DNA of 64,000 nucleotides from Talaromyces rugulosus (lineage: Eukaryota > Ascomycota > Eurotiomycetes > Eurotiales > Trichocomaceae): positions 4,340,001 to 4,404,000 of the forward strand of contig NC_049565.1 of the NCBI RefSeq assembly GCF_013368755.1, given 5' to 3'. Both the position numbers and the translations under genes were made by a program. How positions within the stretch are numbered: the stretch's first letter is position 1; the number at the start of each line of letters is the position of its first letter. Below are positions 1-10,752 of this stretch, piece after piece. Below the pieces are notes generated by a model. The model had not been told where the DNA came from and did not search any database. It saw only the letters and a list, made by a program, of their open reading frames with translations.

Positions 1-855
1 AGAGATGTGGGTTCAGCCGAATTCGGCAGATAAAACTATCCAACTTTTTCTAACATAGTTGCTACATATCCATTTCTGTGGCTATGCTCGAGGTAGTTGT
101 TCTGGTTTCTGGTTTCTGGTTTCAAATTGCCACTGGTAGACTTAATTGATTATAAGGCGGAAATTCACCGAAAGGAATAATTTGCCCTGCTTGAAATGAC
201 ACTCTAGCGTGGTGTATTATCTGCCTACGTGACTGGACATATTTTTGATGTTATAGTTAGAACCTCTCCACGGCCCACGAGTCTCTCCGCAATGGCTATC
301 CATTATAAACTAAGTAATATCTTGAGGCAGCCGCTGCAGGCCTGTCACCAAATCTGGTTTCGCTTGGTATTTACGCAAGTATTGGTTGGATTTCTGTATA
401 TAATTTATAATGGCTGCCGTAGATAAGCACTGCTAGTAAGCCGGGAATCGGAAGTCGGGAGTCGGTGCAATTATTGTTCCAAACCTAGAAAAAAAGATTG
501 CCAAAAAATATTGTTGCATTCGGCAAGGCTCCAAGTCCAATAGATTGGATTACGGCTGGTCTTTTCGCCCAAATCCGTGCGTGGCGGACTTTTTCCATAC
601 CCAAATCGTATTTTACTGTTACTGTATAAACAAGAAAAACGGATATAATTTTAAAATAACTTTTTATTGTTTTTGTTATTTTTACGGCCTTCATATCAAT
701 CCAATGCGGGACAATCGCCCGCTAGCGTACCAAGTTCGACATCAAACCATTCCGGTAGGGATTACATCAGCCAAGGATTTATCTATATCCTCTCTACGTT
801 CCCGTCTACTGTCATGAGTTGCAAGCTGCTTTTCATACCAGGCTTCTGACCAAAA
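1..855. other. intergenic, no gene seen
   Basis: I find no open frame with family-like composition or splice structure here. The region is AT-rich and ends at the start of the reductase gene at 856. Confidence 0.5.
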
Positions 856-2153
856 ATGCTATCCGTTTGTATATCTTCCCACGCCAAACCATCGGAGTAC
901 CAGCTCCTTGAACTTCCGCGTCCCGAAATCACAGATCCAACAGATGTTATTATCAAGGTCCATGCTGCAAGTGTCAATCCCGTCGATTTGAAAAAGGCGG
1001 AAGGGGCATTCAAGGTCGCTCTTAAAGACTCGTAAGCGCAAATTTCTTCACAGTAAAAACTCGCTAAACAAAGACGCCGCAGTTTTCCGTACAAGCTCGG
1101 TTACGACGCCGCTGGAACGGTCGCAGAGATCGGGGCTGGTGTAACCAGATTTAGAATTGGTGATGCTGTTTATGTTAGATTACCAGAGTCTCATCGAGGT
1201 GCTTGATATGCGATTTCACTGATGTGTCATATTTTCTGCTGACTAGTAATTTTTTAGGCTCATGGAGTGAATATGCTGTATGCCCTGAGCGCTACATCGC
1301 CCTGAAGCCATCCTCGCTGTCATTTGAGAATGCAGCCTCAATACCGCTGGCCGCTAGCACCGCATTTCAAGCCCTGAGAAAATATGATGGTGACCTTTCA
1401 GGGAAAACTGTTTTCGTGCCCGCCGGTTGTATGTTACTTTTCACTCTAGATTCGGCGTGTTTGATTGCTAAAAATGCTGATAGTAAGTGGAACTGGCCTT
1501 TTTGCTTGTCAATTGGCCAAAAATGTTTTCCGCGCAGGGAAAGTGATCACTACTGTTTCAACAGCCAAGGTCCCCAAAATACCAGAACTTCTAGGGGAGG
1601 GAACTGTCGACCAAGGTACGTACTGATAATAATCTAATATTCAATTTCTCGCAAATATAGCTTCTAATATCCAAAAGTCATCGACTACAAGAAAGTCGAC
1701 CCAAAATCAGTCATTGAGCATGGCTCAGTTGATTTTTTATTTGACACGAACGGACTCGCTATGGAGTATCTCTGTCTGATGCGATCCGGGAGTGGTTGTA
1801 TTATATCTATATCGACGGCACCATCGGGAACTCAGCTACAAAATTCAGCAGTAATGAGGCTCCCCCATCACCCTACTGTTCCATTGGTCCCGCGAATTCT
1901 CTTAAATACGATGGATTATATTCGCAAGCTCCGTGCAAAGCGCTATGGTGTCAGTTACTCATACATGTTCCTAGAACCGAATGGCGAAGACCTGGACAAG
2001 TTAAGGGGGTACATTGAGGAGGATAAACTGAAACAAGTAGTTGGAACTACTGTTAATATGCAGGATATTTCCGAAGTTCGAAAGGCATGTCAGGTCGTAT
2101 ACAACAATCGCGGCGGTCTTGGAAAAGTTGTTATCAGAGTCATCGAGGCATGA
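856..2153 (+). CDS. medium-chain dehydrogenase/reductase (quinone reductase-like MDR)
   Basis: This is a five-exon gene: 856-1031, 1083-1198, 1258-1428, 1484-1615 and 1678-2153. The exons join in frame to 356 residues, the usual length for a zinc-independent MDR enzyme. The N-terminal GroES-like fold shows VHAASVNPVDLKKAEG and GYDAAGTVAEIGAGV. The middle holds ENAASIPLAASTAFQAL, and the Rossmann segment VPAGLSGTGL followed by QLAKNVF crosses intron 3. Because these family motifs read through every junction, the intron model is well supported. The likely reaction is NAD(P)H-dependent reduction of a quinone or enone. The substrate is unknown. No GHE-type catalytic zinc site is visible, which argues against a classical alcohol dehydrogenase. 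The neighbour downstream on the same strand is an acetoacetate-decarboxylase-like gene, a possible metabolic partner by position only. Confidence 0.85.
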
Positions 2154-2565
2154 AATGATCGATAGACTTCTCTAGTCTATAGATTTTTGCGTATTTTGTG
2201 TCTATTAACTATGTTCTAATTTATGTATTATATCAGGCCTGCATTTCTAGCTTGAAATTCCACGTGGCTCTTTCGATACTGACAGAGGCTTTTTTGGGTG
2301 TGATTTTGATTACAATAATATCTAGTAGAAGGATTTACAACCTAATACATTTAATATGAATTTATTTCATGCCAAGTATTTACAATACAAACTATACTCG
2401 GCACGCCGGGTGGGTCCAATATTATACTAGTTTGTGGGGCATGCATAAATGGCGGTAAGAACTAAGAAACTTTAAGGATGTGGAGATGAGCCGCACTCGG
2501 GTGATTCATTTGACCGTCATATCAGTCTCCGCAACTCCATCTTAAGTCCGTAAACAAGAGTATGA

Positions 2566-2982
2566 TCATGAGTCTAGTAACTCAATATATTTAGGGAGGA
2601 AATGGTCTTCATTTATTCCGCTTGTTGGGGTGACTAAAATTCTCTCTCGTTCGTTAGTTTCCGTGGTTCCATTTCGAAGTATAATCGAGACGTGGATACG
2701 GTCAGCTGCGGCGTAATTTCGTAATAAATACATTTTCTGGTTTTTGTAGTACTTATGAACCAAAAAGTTTTCGGGTTTCGGGCACACTCTAGCTATTTTT
2801 CCAGCTTTTGTACCAGAGTTCCGTGCCTCATCTACTTGATATTTTCGTCTTAGAGTTTGCGTTAGCCATATTCTTGATGTCGCCATCTCAATTCCAGTTA
2901 CAGCAACCTCAGGAACCATCTTCTGAGCCGGTTGAAGGGGTGCCGACATCGCGTCTGAGATAAATATCAGCATACTTCGCAT
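2566..2982 (-). CDS. small hypothetical ORF, doubtful
   Basis: An ATG-started 138-codon frame lies between two genes. I recognise no domain, signal peptide or membrane segment. Composition is basic in the centre. It could be a real small gene or a chance frame in an 890-bp gap; nothing upstream or downstream decides it. Confidence 0.2.
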   Translation of the reverse strand: MRSMLIFISDAMSAPLQPAQKMVPEVAVTGIEMATSRIWLTQTLRRKYQVDEARNSGTKAGKIARVCPKPENFLVHKYYKNQKMYLLRNYAAADRIHVSIILRNGTTETNERERILVTPTSGINEDHFLPKYIELLDS

Positions 2983-3040
2983 CTTCTGCCGGACGAGATC
3001 AACACATTCCGGCCTTTCTGTCTAGAATACCGCCAGCATC

Positions 3041-4077
3041 ATGTCTTCCATCGTAGGCCACTCATCGGTGGTATCATCAAAGACCTCCGCACCGTATGTG
3101 TCCTCAAGTCCACTCCTCACCTTCACATGGTACTTACTACTATATGAATTTGTAGACGCCCAAAGGATCAGACCGTTCAGGTCGAGTTCGGAGGTCAGAA
3201 GGTTGATGTACCAAAAGATGGATACTACGACCGTTACCGTATGAACCCGAACCTGGATGAGGTAGCCCGTGATCCTGCCGTTGGATCCGACATCGACTTC
3301 TTCTGGAAGATCCCAAAGAAGCTGGTCGATTCGAGGGTCGGTCAAATATACGCACCCAACTTCTATTATCGCACTAGGAGTGTCCAACTCGTCTTTCTCG
3401 CCCCCCTCGACCACTTGAAGTCTAAACTCCCTTCGCCCTTGAAACCCATCACGGCGTTGCCTGGCTACGGTTTGGTCGCGTTGACTTTTTACTCGTACCT
3501 CGTCTGCGACAACGATCCTTACAACGAAGTTTCGGTCGCTATCATCGTCCGTCAGCCGGGGAAAAATAGTTATAGTACGACCCAGCTGCTCAGCTCCGTA
3601 TGGAACCGAACCTTCTACGGATACGTGCTGGCTCTACCCGTCGATACCGAGATCGCTCGAGTACGAGGCGTATACGGATATCAATTCCCCAAATGGCTCG
3701 CCAATATTAATCTAGAGATGGATGATCACAACATCAAGGCCGACCTCACCGCGGCCGATGGGACACCGGATCTGATACTAGACGTACCTCTTCCGCCTCT
3801 GAAGACCATGCCGTCGCAAACTTCGATCGGAACCAACAATGCGATTAACAAGATCGACGGGAAGTGGTACCAGGTGGCAGTCCAGACGAACCCGCTCCTA
3901 GGGACACAATGCCTTTTTCCTAGTAACGTCAAGCTCTCTCGGAGGGAAGGTCCACTGAGTAAAATCCTTAACGAGTTGGGAGTTTCGACCATCCTACGGA
4001 TGGATGTCCTTAAGGATGCACAAATGGTCTTGAACATGCCCACACCCTTGAATGCGTTCGATAATGTTAAGCTATGA
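3041..4077 (+). CDS. acetoacetate decarboxylase (ADC)-like protein
   Basis: Two exons, 3041-3093 and 3156-4077, give 324 residues. Without the 62-nt intron the frame upstream of 3156 has a stop; with it, a continuous segment DQTVQVEFGGQKVDVPKDGY leads into the long frame. The body carries the beta-rich ADC-like pattern, including VGQIYAPNFYYRTRSVQL, LPGYGLVALTFYSY, YNEVSVAIIVRQPG and VYGYQFPKWLANI. The bacterial enzyme decarboxylates acetoacetate through a Schiff-base lysine. Fungal family members are mostly uncharacterised and many act on other acids, so the substrate is open. No signal peptide is seen, so a cytosolic location is likely. It is transcribed toward the DJ-1 gene, which lies tail to tail with it. 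Confidence 0.8.
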
Positions 4078-4451
4078 ATAACATTGTACACTCCTCCTAC
4101 CAGTCAGGAAATGAATATGTTGTTGTCTTGTATTGTTTCTGCTACTGATAATACGGAGCTGGCTGAGCTCGTGGTTTTTGTGGAATGCCTGTATTGGAGT
4201 TGCTTTATGGTAGGCATTATATGATACCTATGACAAGCTTTGTTACATGCGAATTCATTGTATTATGTAGGAATTGCTGGTAACCCATTGGAGAGTAGTT
4301 ATGAGGGTATGTGGTATATTGAATTCCTTTATGCTTTTTAAGTGTTGAGTTTTAAATTTTTCATTACATATATAAAGAACTTAGTGTTAATTAGCTTCTC
4401 CTATGATGCGCTCCTTAGTTTCCATCTCCCACGCGGTTGCTGGCGGTGTAT

Positions 4452-5153
4452 TCATGACCGGCTGAGGGCGGCGACGACCTTCTTCGCGGTCTCCTTAGCA
4501 GACATAGGGTTCTGGCCAGTCACCAGGTTTCCGTCGACTACAGCGTAGGATACAAACGGCAGTTTGGCCTTCTTGTAGTGGACACCGCGCTTCTTCGCCT
4601 CTTTTTCGGCGTTATAAGGCACGAGCTTGTCCACACGAGCAAGCACTTCCTCCAGCCAGGCAAACCCAGTCATGTTGCGTCCGGCAATCAGGTAGGAACC
4701 GTCAGAGAGCTTGGTGTTGAGCAAGCCGCAGTAGCCGTGGCAGACCGAGGAAACAATGCCACCTCGTTCGAAGATCTCTCGAGTGATCCGCTGCAGGCTC
4801 TCGCTGTCGCGAAAGTCGTACATCACAGCATGTCCGCCAGTGAAGTAGATAGCGTCGAAGTCGGTCGAGTTAATCCGGTCGGGACTGGTAGTATTTTCCA
4901 ACAGTGTCATCCGTGCCGGATTGGCCTTCCACGCTTTCGCGGTTTTGTCGTAGTTGGGGAACTTCAGCGACCGCGGCTCCAGGGGACAAGCTCCGCCGGC
5001 CGGGCTGATGATGGTCTGCTCGAATCCGTGCTTCTCAAAGATGTCCCAGGCGTGCGTGAGCTCGGACAACCACAAGCCAGTCGGGTGGGATGGATCGTCG
5101 TAGTGCTCGACGTTGGTGACAACGATCAAGATGTGCTTGGCCATGCCTGACAT
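4452..5153 (-). CDS. DJ-1/PfpI (ThiJ) family protein, Hsp31-like glyoxalase III candidate
   Basis: A single exon encodes 233 residues, or 230 if the second in-frame Met (MAKHILIVVTNV) is used. It has the class I glutamine-amidotransferase-like fold. The nucleophile elbow is SSVCHGYCGL with Cys138-His139. An upstream acidic residue sits in GLWLSEL (Glu31), completing the Glu-Cys-His set of Hsp31-type proteins. FTGGHAVMYDF is the conserved loop after strand 4. Members act as glutathione-independent glyoxalases or chaperones that detoxify methylglyoxal. The conserved triad supports catalysis, but the precise role is inferred. A detoxifying role next to a ketone-producing decarboxylase-like gene would make sense, though shared function is only a positional guess. 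Confidence 0.88.
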   Translation of the reverse strand: MSGMAKHILIVVTNVEHYDDPSHPTGLWLSELTHAWDIFEKHGFEQTIISPAGGACPLEPRSLKFPNYDKTAKAWKANPARMTLLENTTSPDRINSTDFDAIYFTGGHAVMYDFRDSESLQRITREIFERGGIVSSVCHGYCGLLNTKLSDGSYLIAGRNMTGFAWLEEVLARVDKLVPYNAEKEAKKRGVHYKKAKLPFVSYAVVDGNLVTGQNPMSAKETAKKVVAALSRS

Positions 5154-6063
5154 TCCTTAGTGCGTAATTGACTGTACTCACGTTTGTAGGCGTCTAGTGA
5201 GTTGAATGACAAATTCAATTAAACTGAGATACAAGTCTGAGTTGCAAAGGACTCATTCTATCCAGATGTACGGAGTATTTATATGAGAATACACACTAGT
5301 ATTTGGCCTCGGGTGGGTCAGTAATTAATTTTCGCCACTTTTCGGTGCTGTGTTTTGATGTGGTTGATCGTAATTTTGGGCATTCCGAACCTATCCTCAA
5401 ACCGCTTAGTTTCAAATATTCTAAAAGTTTGTCGTAGTGGCGTGACCGGTCACCGCGGGCGTTACCGGCGAAAAGCATGAAGATGTAAGTCAGCTTTGGT
5501 ACAAGGAAAGAAAGGATATTCTTTCAGATCATCATTTGTGAAGAGAGTTGTCGAGCTTGACTTTATTCTCTATGCTTGTTTATCTGCTTGTTTTTGAGAT
5601 GCCCCTTTATTGCTAATATTTCACCGACTTTGTGGAAGGCTTTGGTCAACCTCAGTCAAACCCCCCTCCAATTGGGAATAGTACACAACGCTTAAAGAGA
5701 ACAACTCATGTCCAAATCGGCAAGGAATTTTTTATATTTTGTCTGTGTTATTCTCGTGTCCTAAGAATAACAGTCCTAATTACATGCGAGCATAGTGGCG
5801 CATAAACGCCAGGTGGATGTGGAACGCATCCCAGACCTAATAATAAATAGTCATCACAGATCTATAGGGTGGCTTGATTTTTAAATCAAAATCTTGTATA
5901 ATTAAGACACCAATATTAGAGATGCTTATACCTCAACAGCCTGAAGAAAGCCGATTAAGCTAGCTGAACGAGCAGATTATAACAACATTATTACGTAGTA
6001 TTTTAATATGCAGGGGGGGTTGTTTCTAAAAGAGGAAATTTCTTAACCATATATCTTCATTTT
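5154..6063. other. intergenic, no gene seen
   Basis: About 900 bp of AT-rich sequence lies between the DJ-1 promoter and the 3' end of the F-box-like gene. A 60-codon minus-strand frame at 5296-5478 lacks any recognisable feature, and I treat it as noise. Confidence 0.5.
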
Positions 6064-7446
6064 TTATTTTGAATGGCGTACCGCAGTTAGGCTATTGATG
6101 TAATTTTCGCACTCACCCCAAGGAATTTCCATGCGGTATATGTCTAGGTTAACTTTCAGTTTTTGTGGAATACTTTTCCATTCTTGTATGTGAGTCTCCA
6201 GGTCCTTTGAAAGCTGGCGCTGCTGCCCTCCTGGTAACCTGACCACTTCTTGCATAAAAGCCTCTTGCCATCGAATTGATACGCAAGTTGAGCGATAAGG
6301 GTAGTTGCAAGGATTCCTCAGAGGGCCTCGATCTAAGAAGCCGTGATACATCTCTGCAAGTCCGAGATAACCTAGCCGTTTGCAGTCCCAGATGCAGAGA
6401 CCTAGATAATCCGGGAATTGAGGCTCATAGTTCTCTGGCTTTGGATGTTTCCACTTGTACTCAAACCAGAAATACCAAAGCAAATTTCTGAAACGACTAC
6501 TTTCTCTACTCACAAGATCACTGTGCTGACCGTCGTGCCAAGCCCTGATTCCAGTCATGGGTTTTGGTTCTTCGTATCGCCAGTGCGCAGCCTCTTCGAA
6601 AATAATAGATGCGCATTTGTTAATCCTAAAATTCGGGGGGGTCCAGCTTGTGAACGCGGTGAATAGGTGACATCGATCATCTGTACAACTCAAAAGGTCA
6701 CGAGTAGCTGCCAGCAGACACTTCATCTCTTCAACTTCATGGCCTAGGAATGTTTTATCGTTTTTAAAATCCGGTTCAAGACATGGACTAATGTGCCGAA
6801 TTGCCGCACAGTACTGAGAAAGCCTGTAGTCATCTTGATGGTTCGGATAGATGGCCTGAATATTCCAGTATATAATTAAGTGCCAAAGTGCCCGCGTTAT
6901 CCGTGTTTTTTCAACCCATGACGGAGACCACCAAGCAGCTGCCTGAAAGTCAATACCAGATTTTGATCGTTTTATAGAATAGAAAACGGATTCTGGTTCA
7001 TCTGTGGGTACAATGTACCATATCGCTTCATGAATGTTCTGGAGTAGAGAAACGAAGCAAACGTGCTGAAGTATTTCTATCCGGTATGCTGTGAGTACCA
7101 GGTAGCGAGGACCTGGTGTACCAGTTTCAAATGCAGAAGATGCTGGAGCTGTCGTAAGAACGTCTTTTGGCAGATTGTTGTACTTGTCCACTAAATCCTG
7201 AAAGGTGGGATGCAATGATAAAGACGCCGAAAATGATCCTAAAATAGTAACCATGCGAGCAAGGTGTTTGAATTCAGGGATTGAACGTTCTATTGCGCCG
7301 TCTAAAATCCGAGCAGGGCTGATTTCGAATGCTGCGTTAACCATCGCGGATGCACAGATGAAGGTGTAGATTGTTGAAAGATTTGGTGCATATTCAAGAA
7401 TAATGATTAACACTTCCAGAGGAAGACGAGAAAATGAGCTAGTCAT
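6064..7446 (-). CDS. F-box-like fungal protein of unknown function
   Basis: I chose the ATG at 7446, which gives 460 residues. The open frame extends further upstream only through a TTG codon. The protein begins with SRLPLEVLIIILEYAPNL, the leucine/proline pattern of an F-box helix, followed by a long region without repeats that I recognise. Tryptophan-rich stretches such as WSPSWVEKTRITRALWHL are typical of the many fungal F-box-containing or DUF-type proteins. If the F-box is real, it would dock Skp1 in an SCF ubiquitin ligase, with the remainder binding a substrate. No introns are needed. Codon use looks ordinary, and there is no obvious operon-like partner. Confidence 0.65.
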   Translation of the reverse strand: MTSSFSRLPLEVLIIILEYAPNLSTIYTFICASAMVNAAFEISPARILDGAIERSIPEFKHLARMVTILGSFSASLSLHPTFQDLVDKYNNLPKDVLTTAPASSAFETGTPGPRYLVLTAYRIEILQHVCFVSLLQNIHEAIWYIVPTDEPESVFYSIKRSKSGIDFQAAAWWSPSWVEKTRITRALWHLIIYWNIQAIYPNHQDDYRLSQYCAAIRHISPCLEPDFKNDKTFLGHEVEEMKCLLAATRDLLSCTDDRCHLFTAFTSWTPPNFRINKCASIIFEEAAHWRYEEPKPMTGIRAWHDGQHSDLVSRESSRFRNLLWYFWFEYKWKHPKPENYEPQFPDYLGLCIWDCKRLGYLGLAEMYHGFLDRGPLRNPCNYPYRSTCVSIRWQEAFMQEVVRLPGGQQRQLSKDLETHIQEWKSIPQKLKVNLDIYRMEIPWGECENYINSLTAVRHSK

Positions 7447-8160
7447 TTTTGTATCTGCTGAAAAGAGAAGTTTTGAAACGTACTGATACAGTTGATGCTG
7501 TTGACTCTTCAGCAGGCGCAACTATCAGGTGTCGATATGTATTAGAGGGTAAAAACGTACTTCACCAGACCTGACAGGAGTATAAGAAACTCAGTATGTC
7601 TCACCTAATGGTAATGGGCTTGCTAGTTACATCGAATAAAGATAACCGCTCAAGTGAAAGAAGCTTGGTGGCTATTTAAAATTGTTCAGAATGAGTCAGT
7701 AGTCAATAGGCAACCTCGTAGTTGAGAGATAAAGACACTCGAAGAATCACTATGACGACAACTGGAAGAACATTACCTCAGAACATCAGAGTGAATTTAT
7801 ACTTTAGAAATAATCTTAACTCTCAGAAATTTAAGAATCTAAGAATCTAACTCCAAGTGACAAACTATACACAGTAACAACCCGAACTATTCCAGTCGTC
7901 GGAGAGGCTGTGCTACCCCAGAAATCTTGCGATCGATTTACAAATACGTGCCAATCTCTGGGATTAGCTGGGACAATTTGTAAGGTAGCAAGTTACAGTA
8001 AATAAAACCATAGATCTAGTAGAGAAATCATATGTTTTGGTGTGTAGATGAAAGATGTAGTTCTAATACAGTGTTGAACCGTCCGCCCACACAAGTAACA
8101 GTGCAGCGTTATTCTCAATACACTTCATTATCATCGTCATTATCACCAAAGTATTTTAGA
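7447..8160. other. intergenic, no gene seen
   Basis: This AT-rich spacer sits upstream of the F-box-like gene. No open frame or splice pattern with coding character was found. Confidence 0.45.
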
Positions 8161-8350
8161 CTACCTATCAGCATCCGTCGAATCTGCCGAAGGGAAATCC
8201 CTCATCCGCGTATTAACCATATCCCAATCGAACTCTGTGCCCGAAAGCAGAGCATCATTGAACAATGTTGGATCGTAGTCAAATAGGCTAAGTTCAAGAT
8301 GAATAAAGGCCGCAAATTGGAGGAAGCTGTTGTAGGTGAATCCTTGCGAT
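8161..8350 (-). pseudogene. C-terminal relic of a fungal transcription-factor-like protein
   Basis: On the minus strand a frame reads FLQFAAFIHLELSLFDYDP, then GTEFDWDMVNTRMRDFP, and terminates at 8161-8163. This acidic, aromatic tail resembles the ends of fungal-specific Zn2Cys6 regulators. Immediately upstream the same frame meets TAA and TAG stops, some explicable by CAA-to-TAA changes, and no zinc cluster or middle domain is present nearby. I read it as a decayed fragment. It could instead be the end of a hypothetical protein from another family. Confidence 0.45.
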
Positions 8351-8578
8351 TATGATGGGTCGGTGGTGCTTTAGACATCCTAGTCTACATCCTGCTCGCC
8401 GTTAGGGCTATTCTGGGTACTGTATACAAAGGAAGGCCCTTCGGCCCATCAATAGCTTCATCCAAAGTGGCTGCGTTTCGCCGATTCTCCTACAAACAAT
8501 GGTCCAGGAGAGATTCGCTAAAAAGAAGACAACAGCTAAACCATAAATATCACTTCATACTTTCGATTCTAATTCAGG

Positions 8579-10714
8579 ATGAGATTAAGCAACCAAGGAA
8601 AATCTGACGCAGCTTTGTACTGGGGTCGGATGATCCGTATGTCGCGCGCCTTCCGTGCTCTGAAAATAGAAACACGTGAGTAGCGTGTCTACCTGCCCCC
8701 CAACCATGAGGCCCTTCTCCCAGATTATTGGTCTTCTCTTTTATCCTTCGAGCACCGTTCATCGACCGAGTAAGTTATCGTTTATAGGCGCCCTTCTGTG
8801 TGTATTACAATACTCGTCTTTGCTAATGTTGGGTTTAATGATAGTAACGATCAGAGAAAAAGTAAGTAATTACCCCCTATCTCAATTGATAACAGTGGCT
8901 AACTTGTCTCGATCAAGAAAATCGTAAGCAAGCCAGACCCCGGTGCCGTCCACCACTCCTCGCAGCGATTCTCACAACGGTAGAAACGTGTGTGAAGATA
9001 TACACTAGACCTATAGCACTACTAAAGAAAACAATGGCTAACAATAGGCTCGTTCTGACAGCAACTTGCTACAGCCGTAAGTCTACTCCACTCTCTCCTA
9101 GCTCGGTGTTGAGCAGGGCCTAACTAACTTAATGGCAGAACGCCTGTAGGTATATCTATCCAGTGACTGGGTGTATCGCCCGATGCTTACATACTTGTTG
9201 TTACCTTACCAGTTATCGGACAATGGGTAAGCTGGCTACTCATCCCTCGATAAACAGTGGATGTTTTACGGAGGTGGCTAATGAAAGTCATCTGCTTTTA
9301 TTTCGAGTAGAATACAAGAAGAAACGTTAGTTGACTTCCCCAGCCATTACGTGAACCCTGCTAATGCTTACTTTGTTAAACCTAGCTTCGACTGTATACA
9401 GCCTTTATAGAACCTTGGATGTATCGATACTAAAGCGAAGATAGTGCGATCTGTGCCACGGGCGTGGCCATTCAAAAAAGCAATGTCCGCTTCGGGCGGA
9501 CGATACAGTACGATTTCCAGAACCGATTCTCCTACTCTGACGATTTCATGTCACTAACAGTTTGATAGGCGAAGGTACTTTGTGTGATACTGGGACTATT
9601 ACTGTGATCGTCATATTCTGACGCATGACTCCATGGCTAGGGGAAATGCCCTGTGGTAAGCGAGGGCCCTATATCTTTCTTGAACAATAACTGACAGCTT
9701 TGTTGGGTTCTAGGGCTCGGCGAAGGTATGTAATTCCTTAAATCTATTATCAGATTTGCAATAGCTAGCTGATACGATGATTTTTCAGCACTATGAGAAC
9801 ACGGTTGCGGTATTTATATTCTGAATCTTATCATGCAACATAGACTAATGGACAAGTTAGTTGCTGCAGTCTGAGATCGAGGTGAATTCCAAGTCATCCA
9901 ATAGCAGTCTAGTGTTTTCAATGCTAAACTGCCATTCCTATTTGATAGGAGTTAAGGAACCAGGTGCTCGTGAGTAGCAACTCATCTAAATGATATATGA
10001 ATATCAAGATGAACGTTGTTTAACACTCCAAATGCTACAGATGATCAAGGATCATATCGAAGTATGTGATTTTCAAGTTCATACCGAGGTCTGTATCATT
10101 AATCCCCAGCTCCAGGCAAAACTTTCCCAAGTACAGGTATGATTTCTCATTTTGTATAAGACTTGTCAACAAAACAGTGCTAACCGCAGTTACTGTCTAT
10201 AGTACTACACAGGGTTGAAGAATGTAAGCCCATTGTTTATTCCATATGCTGTTATGTGTAAATTGATCGTAGTAGGCCGCTACTCTGTCCGAGGCACAGC
10301 AAGCCCAACCAGCCCAACCAGCCGATGCCTCTGCAGGTTCTGCGGTATGTCCATTCAAATCGAACTCTAGCCATATCATTACTGATAGATATTAGCAGTA
10401 ATTATGATTTGCTTTTCGTGGTATGTACTAATTTTCTGATCGGTGAGTATACTGGGATGTAGCAGATATGCTGACATACGATTCTACTCAATCCTAAGTC
10501 GGAACCACTGGGGTAAGCACCTATAGATATCTATCAATTCAGTTAAACTAATTGAGTACGATGACGGTGTATAGTTTTCTTCTCCATTGAGAATGTAAGT
10601 TGATTTCAATCATACACAAATACACGGGCAGAAACTATCCAGATCACTAACCACGCTCTATAGGAGTTTCTATTGTTTATTTTTTATACTTTTTTTATTA
10701 AAAAAAAAGAATGA
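8579..10714 (+). CDS. microexon gene: CCHC zinc knuckle plus heptad-per-exon coiled coil
   Basis: About 25 exons of 4-97 nt are separated by 44-85 nt introns. My model: 8579-8675, 8724-8769, 8845-8861, 8918-8923, 8984-8987, 9048-9076, 9139-9145, 9213-9226, 9311-9325, 9386-9393, 9445-9507, 9569-9574, 9641-9655, 9714-9725, 9789-9809, 9861-9881, 9949-9969, 10041-10061, 10110-10130, 10203-10223, 10276-10344, 10389-10420, 10499-10512, 10575-10594 and 10664-10714. The sum is 651 nt (216 residues) in one frame. Exon 9445-9507 encodes CDLCHGRGHSKKQC, a CX2CX4HX4C zinc knuckle. Six later exons are exactly 21 nt and phase 0; five of them (HYENTVA, LLQSEIE, ELRNQVL, MIKDHIE, LQAKLSQ) make a heptad coiled coil. 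Next come an Ala/Gln/Pro linker and hydrophobic C-terminal segments. Most donors are GTAAG/GTATG/GTGAG, and many introns show CTAAC, CTAAT or CTGAC before the acceptor. The exon core 9386-10344 is well supported. The 5' end (including a 4-nt exon) and 3' end are less certain. Function is unknown. Confidence 0.7.
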
Positions 10715-10752
10715 ATTCCAAAGTTTTTCCGTTTTCCTAACTTTCTACTAAA

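Noticed and set aside
4578..5150. 190-codon plus-strand frame opposite the DJ-1 gene
   Set aside because: Pure antisense shadow of a conserved coding exon.
9445..9552. A single longer exon through the zinc-knuckle region in another frame
   Set aside because: The alternative 40-codon frame is not knuckle-like and ends at a stop, whereas the chosen frame preserves a perfect CCHC motif and joins in phase on both sides.
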